DNA of 64,000 bases, taken from NCBI RefSeq assembly GCF_003491345.1, contig NZ_CP025512.1, positions 2,970,001-3,034,000 of the forward strand, read 5' to 3'. The notes under the pieces were generated by a model. The model searched no databases and had not been told where the DNA came from. It was given only the letters and a program-made list of their open reading frames with translations. Positions 17,725-26,684 of this stretch are shown here, in pieces. The stretch's first letter is position 1, and each line of letters begins with the position of its first letter. Origin of the DNA: Neorhizobium sp. SOG26. GTDB taxonomy: Bacteria > Pseudomonadota > Alphaproteobacteria > Rhizobiales > Rhizobiaceae. The position numbers were made by a program, and so were the translations under genes.

Positions 17725-18720
17725 GTGGCGGAGCGCCTGAACCTGCTGACCGACATCGAGGGCGTGGCTGTCGGCCACGCCACCGATCTCGTCTTGGGGT
17801 CCGGTGTCACCGCCATCGTTTTCGACCAGCCGGCCATCGCTTCCGGCTCCGTGCTCGGCGGCGCACCTGGCGGGCGCGATACGGCTCTGCTTGATCCAGC
17901 CATGACAGTGCAGGCCGTCGATGCCTTCGTGCTTTCGGGCGGCTCTGCATTTGGGCTCGATGCCGCAGGCGGCGTGCAATCGGGGCTGCGGGAAATCGGC
18001 CGCGGCTTCGAGGTCGGCCCGGCGCGGGTGCCCATCGTGCCACAGGCCATCCTCATGGATCTGCTCAACGGCGGCAACAAGGATTGGGGCCTCCACTCGC
18101 CTTACCGGGACATGGGCTACGACGCCTTCAAGGCCGCCGCCAAAGGCCCGTTCGCGTTGGGGACCGTCGGTGCCGGAACCGGTGCAACGACCGCGACTGT
18201 CAAGGGCGGCATAGGCTCCGCAAGCGCCAAGACATCCTCTGGCCACACGGTGGCGGCGCTGCTGGCCGTCAATGCCATGGGCTCGGCAACCGTGGGCGAT
18301 GGCCCACATTTCTGGGCCGCACCTTTCGAAGAGAATGGGGAATTTGGTGGCCTAGGCCTGCCGCGGGCTTTCACGCCCGAACATTCAGCAATGCGCATCA
18401 AGGGCGTGAAGCTCAAGGCGACCACGATCGGTGTGGTAGTGACCGACGCTGCCTTGACGAAAGCCCAGGCACACCGCCTCTCGATCATGGCGCATGACGG
18501 GCTGGCCCGCGCCGTGCTGCCGGCGCATCTGCCGGGTGATGGCGATACCATATTTTCTGCCTCAACCGGCGTCCGTCCGCTGGCCGACATGGCGGAGTTC
18601 GCCGAGCTTTGCCACCTCGCCACCCTGGTGACGGCCCGCGCCGTTGCCCGCGGCGTGTTCGAAGCCACCGCACTGCCGGTGCCGAACGCGCAACCTGCGT
18701 GGCGCGATAACTCTCCATAG
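17725..18720 (+). CDS. P1/S58-family peptidase (DmpA-like aminopeptidase/D-esterase)
   Basis: A 331-residue Ntn-hydrolase-type self-processing aminopeptidase. Family blocks are LTDIEGVAVGHATD at the N-terminus, LSGGSAFGLDAAGGVQ, the glycine-rich segment GTVGAGTGATTATVKGGIGSAS and the VAALLAVNAMGSA region near the autocleavage/nucleophile site. The start is a GTG 8 nt after the amaB stop; the frame is open further upstream but runs inside amaB. Characterised relatives release N-terminal D- or L-residues or beta-amino acids from peptides and amides. Tight linkage to the lysine/pipecolate genes suggests it liberates an amino acid or lactam/amide precursor for that pathway. Confidence 0.85.
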   Translation: MAERLNLLTDIEGVAVGHATDLVLGSGVTAIVFDQPAIASGSVLGGAPGGRDTALLDPAMTVQAVDAFVLSGGSAFGLDAAGGVQSGLREIGRGFEVGPARVPIVPQAILMDLLNGGNKDWGLHSPYRDMGYDAFKAAAKGPFALGTVGAGTGATTATVKGGIGSASAKTSSGHTVAALLAVNAMGSATVGDGPHFWAAPFEENGEFGGLGLPRAFTPEHSAMRIKGVKLKATTIGVVVTDAALTKAQAHRLSIMAHDGLARAVLPAHLPGDGDTIFSASTGVRPLADMAEFAELCHLATLVTARAVARGVFEATALPVPNAQPAWRDNSP

Positions 18721-18764
18721 GTTGCATTTTTATTTCTTGCAACTTTTAGCTTTATTGGTACTCT
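18721..18764 (+). promoter_or_regulatory. AT-rich hairpin and promoter-like element before the unknown two-gene cassette
   Basis: GTTGCA (18721-18726) pairs with TGCAAC (18738-18743), followed by four Ts, so it may terminate the peptidase operon. TTGCAA (18737-18742) and TACTCT (18759-18764) are spaced by 16 nt and could form a promoter that overlaps the hairpin. The stretch is strikingly AT-rich next to its neighbours. Confidence 0.4.
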
Positions 18765-18820
18765 CTCGTGAGCTTAGGCAGCCGATGAACGCTGTCGCTC
18801 GTGGCACGGGAGGAAGTCAG

Positions 18821-19516
18821 GTGGAAGCAAGCGGAGATCTCATCACCGGCATAGCTTTCGGAGAGTTTGGGGCAATCATTTCGGCCATTGCAGCTCTCGG
18901 CACGGCTGCATTCGGGCTGGTCGATTCCTCCAAGGCCTTCAAAGGAGGAATATCGAACGTAGGGTACGGCTTCATCAAAGCAGCGTTGAAGCCTTTCGAA
19001 CCGGCGCTCAGAGTCATCGACCACGATGATCCTTACGCTGTTGCAAAGGCGAACTGGTTAAATGGTTTGCCTCCTGGGGACCAGAAAGCCATTGTCAGGA
19101 ACCTTATTCGGCTCGGCTTCAACTCACAGACGGCACCAGGGCTCGCCGAGCTTGTTCTTCCCGAGAACAGGGACCTGCTTACCGATATCGCTAGGAAAAT
19201 AGAGCAGGGCGATACTCCGTCTGAAGCCGAGCTTGCAGTATTGGCACGCTTCGACGCCATCATCGATGCACGTCTGGATGCAGCCTTCGAACGAGCGGAC
19301 CAGAAATTCCGCAACACGGCGCGCGTCGCCGCCGCGGGCGTGGCTATAGTCCTTGGCGAGGCAGGAGCCATGTTTGTTTATCAGTCGGCGGGTGCCGAGG
19401 TATTGCTTCTGGGTCTACTTGTGGGTGTGATCGCTGTACCCGTTGCGCCGATCGCCAAGGATCTCGCGTCAGCTGTCTCAACGGCGGTCATGACCTTCAA
19501 GACCATCAGGAGATAG
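18821..19516 (+). CDS. Membrane protein of unknown function, first gene of a hydrolase cassette
   Basis: I do not recognise this 231-residue protein. The GTG at 18821 is chosen because GGGAGGAA lies just upstream; an ATG at 18785 in the same frame lacks a good site. One hydrophobic segment lies near the N-terminus (GAIISAIAALGTAAFGLV) and two near the C-terminus (VAAAGVAIVLGEAGAMFVY, VLLLGLLVGVIAVPVAPI). Between them is a soluble helical region of about 130 residues rich in Asp/Glu/Arg (for example LVLPENRDLLTDIARKIEQG). The downstream alpha/beta hydrolase begins 6 nt after its stop, so the two are almost certainly co-translated. Core genes flank the pair, marking it as an accessory insertion. 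Confidence 0.7.
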   Translation: MEASGDLITGIAFGEFGAIISAIAALGTAAFGLVDSSKAFKGGISNVGYGFIKAALKPFEPALRVIDHDDPYAVAKANWLNGLPPGDQKAIVRNLIRLGFNSQTAPGLAELVLPENRDLLTDIARKIEQGDTPSEAELAVLARFDAIIDARLDAAFERADQKFRNTARVAAAGVAIVLGEAGAMFVYQSAGAEVLLLGLLVGVIAVPVAPIAKDLASAVSTAVMTFKTIRR

Positions 19517-19521
19517 GTGCT

Positions 19522-20358
19522 ATGACCCTGTTCCTGAATTTTCGCACCAGTCCGGCTGGCGGCGCGATCGCGACGGAACCCGCGCTGCAAACCGCAAGCG
19601 ACAGCTCGCCGCTTGCGCTCATCGACAATGTCTTGTTTCAAAGAGCTATTGCGGGTCGTGACCTGCTGTTTGCCATCCACGGCTACAACAACAATCAGAA
19701 GGAAGCGGTCTGCAAGCTGTCTCGCCTTGAGACGCTGCTGAAACTACCGGATCATGCAAACTTCATCGGCGTGTTATGGCCGGGCGATTCGCGTGCCGGG
19801 TTCATCAGCTATCCCGTCGAGAAACCGACAGCATCGAGAACGGGCCGCCTGCTGGCGGACTTCTGCAACCGAAGGCTGCAGCAAGCCGCAAGCTTTTCTT
19901 TTGTCAGCCATAGCCTTGGGGCACGCGTGGCACTCGAAACCATCCGGGGCCTGAAACGCGAAGCACGATCTGCGTGCCTTATGGCGGCAGCGATCGAGCG
20001 CACCTGCCTTGAGAAAGAATATGCCGATGCCTTTGCCAAGACGCACAGTATCTACGTCCTCGCATCAACGAAAGACGATATCCTCCGCTTCGCATTTCCT
20101 ATGGGAAATTTCTTCGGTTACCTGCTTGATCCCACCAGCAACCCGCTTTCCAAAGCGCTTGGATATTCGGGGCCGCCGCGTGCCGTGGGCAACACGGTTC
20201 AGCCGTGGCAGATCGATCCCGAACTTGGATACGAACATGGCGAATACCTCCCACCTGCTCTGCCCCAGCCAGCCTTTCCCAATCCCAAAGGGACATGGAT
20301 GAAGACAGCGCTTTTTGCCAAACGCGCGTTCAACCTTCAGCGGCAGAATTGGCCGTAA
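19522..20358 (+). CDS. Alpha/beta-hydrolase, lipase/esterase-like, second gene of the cassette
   Basis: A 278-residue alpha/beta-hydrolase without signal peptide. The oxyanion-side loop is FAIHGYNNNQ (~50-59), the nucleophile elbow is SHSLG with Ser131, candidate acids are Asp185/Asp186 in STKDD, and a late His239 in YEHGEY completes a plausible triad. The elbow has Ser in place of the first Gly of GxSxG, as in DUF900/COG4782-type hydrolases. AGGAG precedes the ATG by nine nt. Its 3' end overlaps the convergent cobC gene by 29 nt. Substrate is unknown; pairing with a membrane protein suggests an acyl, lipid or peptidoglycan-linked target. Confidence 0.8.
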   Translation: MTLFLNFRTSPAGGAIATEPALQTASDSSPLALIDNVLFQRAIAGRDLLFAIHGYNNNQKEAVCKLSRLETLLKLPDHANFIGVLWPGDSRAGFISYPVEKPTASRTGRLLADFCNRRLQQAASFSFVSHSLGARVALETIRGLKREARSACLMAAAIERTCLEKEYADAFAKTHSIYVLASTKDDILRFAFPMGNFFGYLLDPTSNPLSKALGYSGPPRAVGNTVQPWQIDPELGYEHGEYLPPALPQPAFPNPKGTWMKTALFAKRAFNLQRQNWP

Positions 20359-21400
20359 GCCCACCCACGGCCTTTGATCCAAAGGCCCAAGCCGCCTCTT
20401 CCACCCGCGCCCAGTCTCCCGGCCCCGGTAGGCCGAAGCGCAGATCACCCGGCCTTCCGTCGAAACGGCGGGTGATGATGCCGCGTTCGCCGAAGTGACG
20501 GAAGAGAGACTGCGCCCGAGCATCACGGATAAAACGGAACAGTGACGTCCCGCCATAGACGGGTATTCCGGCGGCAGCCAAAAGATGATCGAGGCGAACA
20601 GCATCCTCGGCCAACCTCTGCCGTGTTGCGGCCTGCCAGGCGGTGTCTGAAAGCGCTTCTCGAGCGATGTGCAGCGCGGGCCCTGAAACGGCCCAGGGGC
20701 CGAGCCTTGTCTCGACCTGTGCCGCCAGAGCGGGATGGGTGATGGCAAAACCGAGCCTCAAGCCCGCCATGCCGTAGAACTTGCCGAAGGAGCGGAGTAC
20801 CACCAACCCGCCGTCGCCCGCGGCATCGGCGATTGAATCGGCTGCCGAAACATCGTTGAAAGCCTCATCGACCACCAGCATGCCGCCCTTCGTCCGCATC
20901 CTGCCGGCGAGCTCCAGCAAATCGTACCGCGGGATGACCCGCCCGGTTGGGTTATTGGGATTGACCACAATCACGAGATCAGCAGCCGCCAGTTCAGCAG
21001 GGTCCCCCGTCTCCAGCACCGCCAACCCGGCGAGACGTGCAGCACGGGCATGCTCGGCATAGGTGGGCGAAAGGATGGCCGCAGACTGAGCCCCCTGGCA
21101 CAGTCCGGCAATGATCGGCAGCAGGATCTGGCTACCCGGTGCCGCCACGACATGTGCCGCCGACGGCGCGCCGTAAGCCTCGGCAGCAATCTCTTTGAGC
21201 CGCCTCACCGCGTCCGGCTCCGGCAGCCGCGCAAAAGCATTGGCGGGAATGGCTGAGTGCGGATAGGAATAAGGGCTGATGCCGGTGGAGAGATCTATCC
21301 AAGGCTCGGGCGCTTGCGGAAACAGTGCACGTGCACGGGAAAGGCTACCTCCATGGGTAATGGGATCCAATACCTCGTCTCCACCTGCCGGGCCTGTCAC
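20330..21400 (-). CDS. cobC: Threonine-phosphate decarboxylase / cobalamin aminotransferase-like CobC
   Basis: A 356-residue fold-type I PLP enzyme of cobalamin synthesis, which makes (R)-1-amino-2-propanol phosphate from threonine phosphate (CobC in Pseudomonas denitrificans naming, CobD in Salmonella). HGGSLSRARALFP is the family's N-terminal mark. The cofactor residues are in VVNPNNPTG, VVDEAF (Asp168) and SFGKFYG (Lys207). The GTG at 21400 has AAGGA upstream; an alternative TTG at 21370, with GGAG eight nt away, would give 346 residues. The gene is divergent from cobD with only 5 nt between start codons, so the two promoters must overlap coding DNA. Confidence 0.92.
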   Translation of the reverse strand: MTGPAGGDEVLDPITHGGSLSRARALFPQAPEPWIDLSTGISPYSYPHSAIPANAFARLPEPDAVRRLKEIAAEAYGAPSAAHVVAAPGSQILLPIIAGLCQGAQSAAILSPTYAEHARAARLAGLAVLETGDPAELAAADLVIVVNPNNPTGRVIPRYDLLELAGRMRTKGGMLVVDEAFNDVSAADSIADAAGDGGLVVLRSFGKFYGMAGLRLGFAITHPALAAQVETRLGPWAVSGPALHIAREALSDTAWQAATRQRLAEDAVRLDHLLAAAGIPVYGGTSLFRFIRDARAQSLFRHFGERGIITRRFDGRPGDLRFGLPGPGDWARVEEAAWAFGSKAVGGLTANSAAEG

Positions 21401-21405
21401 CGCTG

Positions 21406-22371
21406 ATGTTCCTTCTCGCTTTCGCCGCCCTGATCGTGGAGCGGGTTGTCGGTTATCCGGACTGGCTGTTCCGCCGCATCGGCCACCCGGTCACCTGGAT
21501 CGGCCACCTGATATCGCGAATGGACCGGGCGTGGAACCGCGAAACCGAAAGCTTTGCCACTCGCAGGCGAAACGGTGTTTCCGCCTTTATCGTGCTTCTC
21601 GGGATGACCATCGCCATTGCCTTTTTCGTCGAGAACATCCTGCTTTCTGTCCCGCTGGGCGCCATCACGCTGGTCCTGGTTGCGGCCAGTCTGCCCGCTC
21701 AGAGAAGCCTGGATGAGCATGTCGCTGCCGTCGCCACCGCTCTGGAAACAGGGGGTCTTCCAGCCGGGCGTAAGGCGGTATCGATGATTGTCGGGCGTGA
21801 CCCGGAGCAACTCGATGAAGCCGCCGTCTGCCGTGCGGCGATCGAAAGCCTGGCGGAAAACTTTTCCGATGGCGTCGTGGCGCCCGCCTTCTGGCTGGGC
21901 CTTGGTGGCTTGGCTGGCGGCGCGGCCTACAAGGCGGCCAATACCGCAGACAGCATGATCGGCCACCGCAACGCGCGTTTCGAAGCCTTCGGCTGGGCTG
22001 CGGCGCGGTTCGATGACCTTATCAACCTGCCCGCCTCACGTCTCACTGCTCTGCTGTTCATCTGCGCGGCCTTCCTGGTCGAAGGCGCATCGCCACGGAA
22101 CGCAGTGCGCGCCGTCCTGCGGGACGCCAAACATCATCGTTCGCCGAATGCCGGATGGCCGGAGGCGGCCATGGCCGGCGCTCTCGGCATCGCGCTCGCC
22201 GGCCCGCGCAGTTATGGCGGCCGGATGATCGAAGCACGGTTCATGGGGGAAGGCGGCAACCCACACCTGACGGCCGCGCATATCCATCAGGCCCTGAAGC
22301 TCGCGCGTGTCGCAGACGCGCTGCTGATCGGACTGTTCGGGCTCTTGGCGCTAATCATCTGGCTGATCTGA
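21406..22371 (+). CDS. cobD: Adenosylcobinamide-phosphate synthase (CobD/CbiB), membrane enzyme
   Basis: This integral membrane enzyme attaches aminopropanol phosphate to adenosylcobyrate, using the product of the divergent cobC. The 321-residue length is normal. Family marks are the N-terminal GYPDWLFRRIGHPVTWIG, then ESLAENFSDGVVAPAFW, YKAANTADSMIGH, and a late block RSYGGRMIEARFMGEGG. Several hydrophobic helices run through the protein. No cobalamin riboswitch is visible on either side of the pair. No other cob genes lie in the window; in rhizobia they are usually split among loci. Confidence 0.95.
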   Translation: MFLLAFAALIVERVVGYPDWLFRRIGHPVTWIGHLISRMDRAWNRETESFATRRRNGVSAFIVLLGMTIAIAFFVENILLSVPLGAITLVLVAASLPAQRSLDEHVAAVATALETGGLPAGRKAVSMIVGRDPEQLDEAAVCRAAIESLAENFSDGVVAPAFWLGLGGLAGGAAYKAANTADSMIGHRNARFEAFGWAAARFDDLINLPASRLTALLFICAAFLVEGASPRNAVRAVLRDAKHHRSPNAGWPEAAMAGALGIALAGPRSYGGRMIEARFMGEGGNPHLTAAHIHQALKLARVADALLIGLFGLLALIIWLI

Positions 22372-22520
22372 GAAGGGGCATTACCCGACTCACGACTGGA
22401 GGCTGAAGGCGGCCCTTCAGGCGCGTCAGCTATGCGGCCGCGAAAGGCCGCACGCAACCGGTCCCGCGACGCGGACGACACGCATCTCGCAACGTCTTTG
22501 ATCGCGCTCTGCCGCACGTA

Positions 22521-22555
22521 GATTGTTTACAAAGAAACAATCCGCCTGTAAACAA
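22521..22555. promoter_or_regulatory. Interleaved inverted repeats (three TTGTTT/AAACAA half-sites) before the ABC importer
   Basis: GATTGTTT (22521-22528) is the exact reverse complement of AAACAATC (22535-22542). TTGTTTAC (22523-22530) is also the reverse complement of GTAAACAA (22548-22555). The AAACAA half-sites recur at a 15-bp spacing. The cluster ends 45 nt before the start codon, a good operator position. The regulator is not identifiable from the window. Confidence 0.5.
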
Positions 22556-22600
22556 ATACCGGGCGGAGGAGATCGCCCATTGTTGATCTGGGAGGATCTT

Positions 22601-23752
22601 ATGATGAACCGGTTCTTGTCCGGAATAGCGGCCGTTGCGACCGTTGTTTCTCTTTCTGCATTCTCAACGCCTGCCCTTGCCGACATCACCATCGGCGTCA
22701 CCATTCCGACGACAGGCCCTGGCGCAGCACTGGGCATTCCCCTCAAGAACTCGATCGAGCTATGGCCTGAAGAAATCGGCGGCGAAAAGGTTAAGGTCAT
22801 CCTGCTGGATGATGCCGGCGACCCATCGATTGCAACAACAAACGCGCGCCGTTTCGCCAATGACGACAAGGTCGACGTGATCATGGGCTCGGCCCTGACG
22901 CCGGCCGCCATTGGCGCCGCAGGCGTAGCCGCGGAAGTGGGCGTTCCGCATTTCGCGATCTCGCCGGTTCCGCCACCGGTTGCCAAGGGCAAGTGGACCT
23001 TCGTGCTGCCGCAGTATTCAAGCGTGCTGGCCAAGGCGATGTTCAGCCGCATGCAGAAGGACGGCATCAAGCGCGTTTCCTTCATCGGTTTCGCTGATTC
23101 CTACGGCCAGCAGTGGGTCGATGAGCTGAAGAACACCGGCAAGGAATACGGCCTCGAGGTCGTGTCTGATGAGCGTTATGCGCGTGCCGATACATCTGTT
23201 TCCGGCCAGGTGCTGAAGGCGCTTGCCGCCAAGCCCGACGCCGTCTTCATCGGTGCTTCCGGCACGGGTGCAGCGCTGCCGCAGATCGGCGTGCGTGAAC
23301 GCGGCTTCAAGGGCCCGGTCTATGTGGTTTCCGGCGCGGTGACCTTCGAGTTCCTGCGCATCGCCGGCAAGGCCGTCGAAAACACCGTCTTCTCGTCTGG
23401 CCCGATCATGGTGGCTGAAGACCAGCCGGATGATTCACCGACCAAGGCTGAAGGCCTCGCTTACCTGAAGGCTTACGAAGGCAAGTTCGGCCCCAACACC
23501 CGCACGCAGTTCGGCTCGCACGTCTGGGACGCGATGGTGATCCTCAACAAGGCCGTTCCGGTTGCCCTGAAGACGGCAAAGCCCGGCACCAACGAGTTCC
23601 GCGCAGCCTTGCGTGACGCAATTGAGTCGAGTGGTCCTTACAACGCCACGCATGGTGTCTTCGAGTTCACGCCCGACGACCACTACGGTCTGGATGAACG
23701 CGGCGCCGTGCTGCTCACCGCAAAAGACGGCAAGTTCCAGCTTCTGAAGTAA
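22601..23752 (+). CDS. ABC transporter periplasmic substrate-binding protein (branched-chain amino acid/amide type)
   Basis: A 383-residue Leu/Ile/Val-type binding protein (HAAT family). The start has an excellent site (GGAGGATCTT-ATG) and encodes a Sec signal cleaved near PALA-DITIG. The mature N-terminus [17 protein letters not shown] and the [20 protein letters not shown] ligand-pocket region are typical. It is the first gene of a complete importer: binding protein, permease, permease-ATPase fusion, ATPase. The family transports branched-chain amino acids but also urea, amides, polyamines or aromatic acids; the sequence alone does not settle which. Confidence 0.92.
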   Translation: MMNRFLSGIAAVATVVSLSAFSTPALADITIGVTIPTTGPGAALGIPLKNSIELWPEEIGGEKVKVILLDDAGDPSIATTNARRFANDDKVDVIMGSALTPAAIGAAGVAAEVGVPHFAISPVPPPVAKGKWTFVLPQYSSVLAKAMFSRMQKDGIKRVSFIGFADSYGQQWVDELKNTGKEYGLEVVSDERYARADTSVSGQVLKALAAKPDAVFIGASGTGAALPQIGVRERGFKGPVYVVSGAVTFEFLRIAGKAVENTVFSSGPIMVAEDQPDDSPTKAEGLAYLKAYEGKFGPNTRTQFGSHVWDAMVILNKAVPVALKTAKPGTNEFRAALRDAIESSGPYNATHGVFEFTPDDHYGLDERGAVLLTAKDGKFQLLK

Positions 23753-23871
23753 CAGCTGCCGTTCCTGAAAGCTCCGGCCAATCCGGCTGCCCGTCATTCA
23801 GAGGCGGTACCGGATTGGCAGGGCCGCCTCATCACATGCCTGAAATACGATCTCTTTTGAGGATATGGATT

Positions 23872-24906
23872 TTGGACGCCACCATTGCGACCTTTCTGAT
23901 CCAGGACGGCGTGACCAATGGCGCGATCTATGCGCTGCTCGGTCTAGCCCTGGTTCTCGTCTTCGCGGTGACCCGCATCATCTTCATTCCTCAAGGCGAA
24001 TTCGTCACCTATGGCGCGCTGTCGCTTGCCGTTCTTGATGGCGGACGTGTACCAGCCACCACCTCCATGCTCGTCTGCTTCGGCATCGCGGCCCTGCTTT
24101 TCGACCTCTGGGGCATGCGACGAAGCTTCTCAGCCCCACCACTTCTGCGGGCACTCGGCATCAACATCCTGCTGCCGGTCGCGATCTATGCAGTGGTTAC
24201 GGTGCTGGCACCGCTTCAGCCGGCGCCCATCCTGCGTGCGGCTATGGCCGTGCTCATCATCGCCCCGATGGGCTACTACATCTACCGCATTGCCTATCGC
24301 CCGCTGGCGGATGCGACGGTTCTCGTTTTGCTCATCGCATCGCTTGGCGTCCATCTTGCGATGATGGGGCTTGGCCTCATCTTCTTCGGGCCGGAAGGTC
24401 TTCGCGCCGAACCTCTTTCGTCGGAAAGCTTCACGCTTGGCCCGGCACTCGTCAGCTACCAGAGCGTCGGCATCTACATCACGACGATCCTCATCATCAT
24501 CGGGCTTTATTTCTTCTTCGAGCGGACTCTGATCGGCAAGGCTCTGCGCGCCACCGCCGTCAACCGCCTTGGCGCCCGCCTCGTCGGTGTGCGCACCCAG
24601 CTCACCGGCAGCACCGCGCTGATCATGGCCGCGGCCATCGGCGCTGTGTCCGGCGTACTGATCGCGCCGATCACCACCATCTACTACGACACCGGTTTCA
24701 TGATCGGTCTCAAGGGTTTCGTTGCCGCGATCCTGGGCGGCCTTGGTAACTTCCCGCTTACGGCCGTCGGTGCCATTGCGGTTGGCATCGTTGAAGCCTT
24801 CGCCTCGTTCTGGGCCAGTGATTACAAGGAAATCATTGTGTTCAGCTTGATCATCCCTGTGCTCGTCTGGCTGTCGTTCAGCGTCGGCTCCCATGAGGAA
24901 GAATGA
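23872..24906 (+). CDS. Branched-chain amino acid-type ABC permease, LivH-like
   Basis: An inner-membrane permease of about 344 residues with eight or more hydrophobic helices. [23 protein letters not shown] and [13 protein letters not shown] are standard LivH N-terminal blocks, and the EAA-like coupling region ([19 protein letters not shown]) is near residue 225. The TTG at 23872 is chosen because GAGG lies nine nt upstream; an ATG at 23836 in frame would add twelve residues without a convincing site. Its TGA overlaps the start of the next gene by four bases, so the two are coupled. Confidence 0.92.
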   Translation: MDATIATFLIQDGVTNGAIYALLGLALVLVFAVTRIIFIPQGEFVTYGALSLAVLDGGRVPATTSMLVCFGIAALLFDLWGMRRSFSAPPLLRALGINILLPVAIYAVVTVLAPLQPAPILRAAMAVLIIAPMGYYIYRIAYRPLADATVLVLLIASLGVHLAMMGLGLIFFGPEGLRAEPLSSESFTLGPALVSYQSVGIYITTILIIIGLYFFFERTLIGKALRATAVNRLGARLVGVRTQLTGSTALIMAAAIGAVSGVLIAPITTIYYDTGFMIGLKGFVAAILGGLGNFPLTAVGAIAVGIVEAFASFWASDYKEIIVFSLIIPVLVWLSFSVGSHEEE

Positions 24907-26684
24907 TGAACAGCACCCGGTTGCGTAACATCATGCCGCTTGCCGCCTTTGCGGTCGTCCTTGCCATTCTCCCGCAGTTGCCGATCCCGACCTTCTGGAT
25001 CACGCTGATGAACAATATCGGGCTGGCGTCGCTGGTGGCGATTGGCCTCGTGCTCCTGACCGGCGTCGGCGGCCTCACCTCCTTCGGGCAGGCCACCTTT
25101 TGCGGTTTCGGCGCCTATTTGACCGCCGTGTTGACGACCAACTACGGCTTCTCCCCATGGCTCACGCTGCCGCTCTCCATACTGGTCGGCGCTGGTGTCG
25201 CGCTTCCGCTCGGCCTCATCACAGTGAGGTTGTCGGGACACTTCCTGCCGCTCGGCACCATCGCCTGGGGGCTCGCCTTCTATTATCTGTTCGGCAAGAT
25301 CGAATTTTTGGGCCGGTATGACGGGATCACCGCCGTTCCACCGCTCGAGATCGCCGGCTACCAGTTCTTCAGCAGCTCCTCGATCTTTTATGTGATCTGG
25401 GCCTTCGTGATCCTCACCGTCATCTGCGCGCAGAACCTGTTGAGCTCCCGCGTCGGACGCGGCATCCGGGCGCTGCGTGGTGGCGGCCAGGCAGCCGAAT
25501 CCTTCGGCGTCAACATCGTCCGGGCCAAGCTCATTGTCTTTGTTTTCGCCGCCGCCGCTGCCGCGCTCTCCGGCTGGCTTTATGCCCATATGCAGCGCTC
25601 GGTAAACCCGACCCCCTTTGGCCTGAACATGGGTATCGAATACCTGCTCATGGCGGTCGTCGGCGGCTCCGGACATGTCTGGGGCGCGATCTTTGGCTCC
25701 GCGATCGTGCTGATCCTGAAGGAAATCCTGCAGCGGGTGATGCCGAGCCTCATCGGCAGCGGCGCCAATGTCGAGATGATCGTCTTCGGGATACTCCTTG
25801 TCGCCATTCTCCAGATGGCGCGCAACGGCATCTGGCCCTTCGTGCTGCGTTTCCTGCCCGCAAAACCGCCCCAGGAGATCCCGCCGACCGACGGCAACCT
25901 GCCCAAGCGGACGCTGGCCTGCGCGGGCTCACCGCTGATCAAGGTGGAAAAGGCGCGCAAGGCCTTCGGCGGTCTGGTCGCCGTCAACGATGTCAGCTTT
26001 GAAGTGCCGGCCGGCCGGATCGTCGGCCTGATCGGCCCGAATGGCGCCGGCAAGAGCACGACCTTCAACCTGATCACCGGCATTGCGTCGCTCACCAGCG
26101 GCTCGGTCTACTACCAAGGCGAACCGCTGACCGGCGACAGCCCGCGGCAGATCGCCCGGCACGGCATTGCCCGCACCTTCCAGCACGCCAAGATCCTGCC
26201 CGAGATGACGGTGCTGGAAAACGTCGCGCTCGGCGCGCACCTGCGCGGTTCTGCGGGTGTTTTCAAAAGCCTGCTGCACGCCGAACGCGTCGAAGAAGCG
26301 ACACTTCTGGCCGAAGCGGCCCGACAGATCGAGCGCGTCGGGCTCGGTGCCTATCGCGACCGTTTGGCGGGCGACCTCGCGCTCGGCCAGATCCGCATCG
26401 TCGAGATTGCCCGCGCGCTGGCGGCCGATCCGGCGGTCCTGCTGCTCGATGAGCCGGCGGCGGGCCTGCGTCATGGTGAAAAGCAGGAGCTTTCGAACCT
26501 GCTCAAGAAGCTGCGGGAAGAAGGCGTGGCCGTTCTCCTGGTTGAGCATGACATGGGCTTCGTTATGGGGCTCGTGGACCACCTCGTCGTGCTCGATTTC
26601 GGCACCCTCATTGCTGAAGGAAAACCCGCTGACGTGCGCCAGCACCCCGCCGTCGTCGCCGCTTATTTGGGAACCGCAGCATGA
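24903..26684 (+). CDS. Fused ABC permease-ATPase (LivM-LivG fusion)
   Basis: A 593-residue fusion. Residues ~1-320 form a LivM permease ([20 protein letters not shown], then [20 protein letters not shown] as the coupling helix). After a proline-rich linker (~320-340) a LivG ATPase follows, with Walker [10 protein letters not shown] near 370, a degenerate signature [15 protein letters not shown] of the LivG type, and Walker [10 protein letters not shown]. The ATPase part is uninterrupted, so this is a genuine fusion rather than a sequencing join. Such fusions occur in alphaproteobacterial HAAT importers and fix the permease:ATPase stoichiometry. It overlaps both neighbours by four bases. Confidence 0.93.
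   Translation: MMNSTRLRNIMPLAAFAVVLAILPQLPIPTFWITLMNNIGLASLVAIGLVLLTGVGGLTSFGQATFCGFGAYLTAVLTTNYGFSPWLTLPLSILVGAGVALPLGLITVRLSGHFLPLGTIAWGLAFYYLFGKIEFLGRYDGITAVPPLEIAGYQFFSSSSIFYVIWAFVILTVICAQNLLSSRVGRGIRALRGGGQAAESFGVNIVRAKLIVFVFAAAAAALSGWLYAHMQRSVNPTPFGLNMGIEYLLMAVVGGSGHVWGAIFGSAIVLILKEILQRVMPSLIGSGANVEMIVFGILLVAILQMARNGIWPFVLRFLPAKPPQEIPPTDGNLPKRTLACAGSPLIKVEKARKAFGGLVAVNDVSFEVPAGRIVGLIGPNGAGKSTTFNLITGIASLTSGSVYYQGEPLTGDSPRQIARHGIARTFQHAKILPEMTVLENVALGAHLRGSAGVFKSLLHAERVEEATLLAEAARQIERVGLGAYRDRLAGDLALGQIRIVEIARALAADPAVLLLDEPAAGLRHGEKQELSNLLKKLREEGVAVLLVEHDMGFVMGLVDHLVVLDFGTLIAEGKPADVRQHPAVVAAYLGTAA

Noticed and set aside
22432..22521. A 29-codon Arg-rich frame before the substrate-binding protein gene, considered as a leader peptide
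   Set aside because: It lacks a ribosome site and branched-chain codons, and the following sequence is an operator-like repeat block rather than attenuator stems.
22372..22600. A possible cobalamin riboswitch near the cob genes
   Set aside because: No B12-box or the usual paired arms are visible upstream of cobD or downstream in this gap; the dyads found belong to the ABC importer leader.
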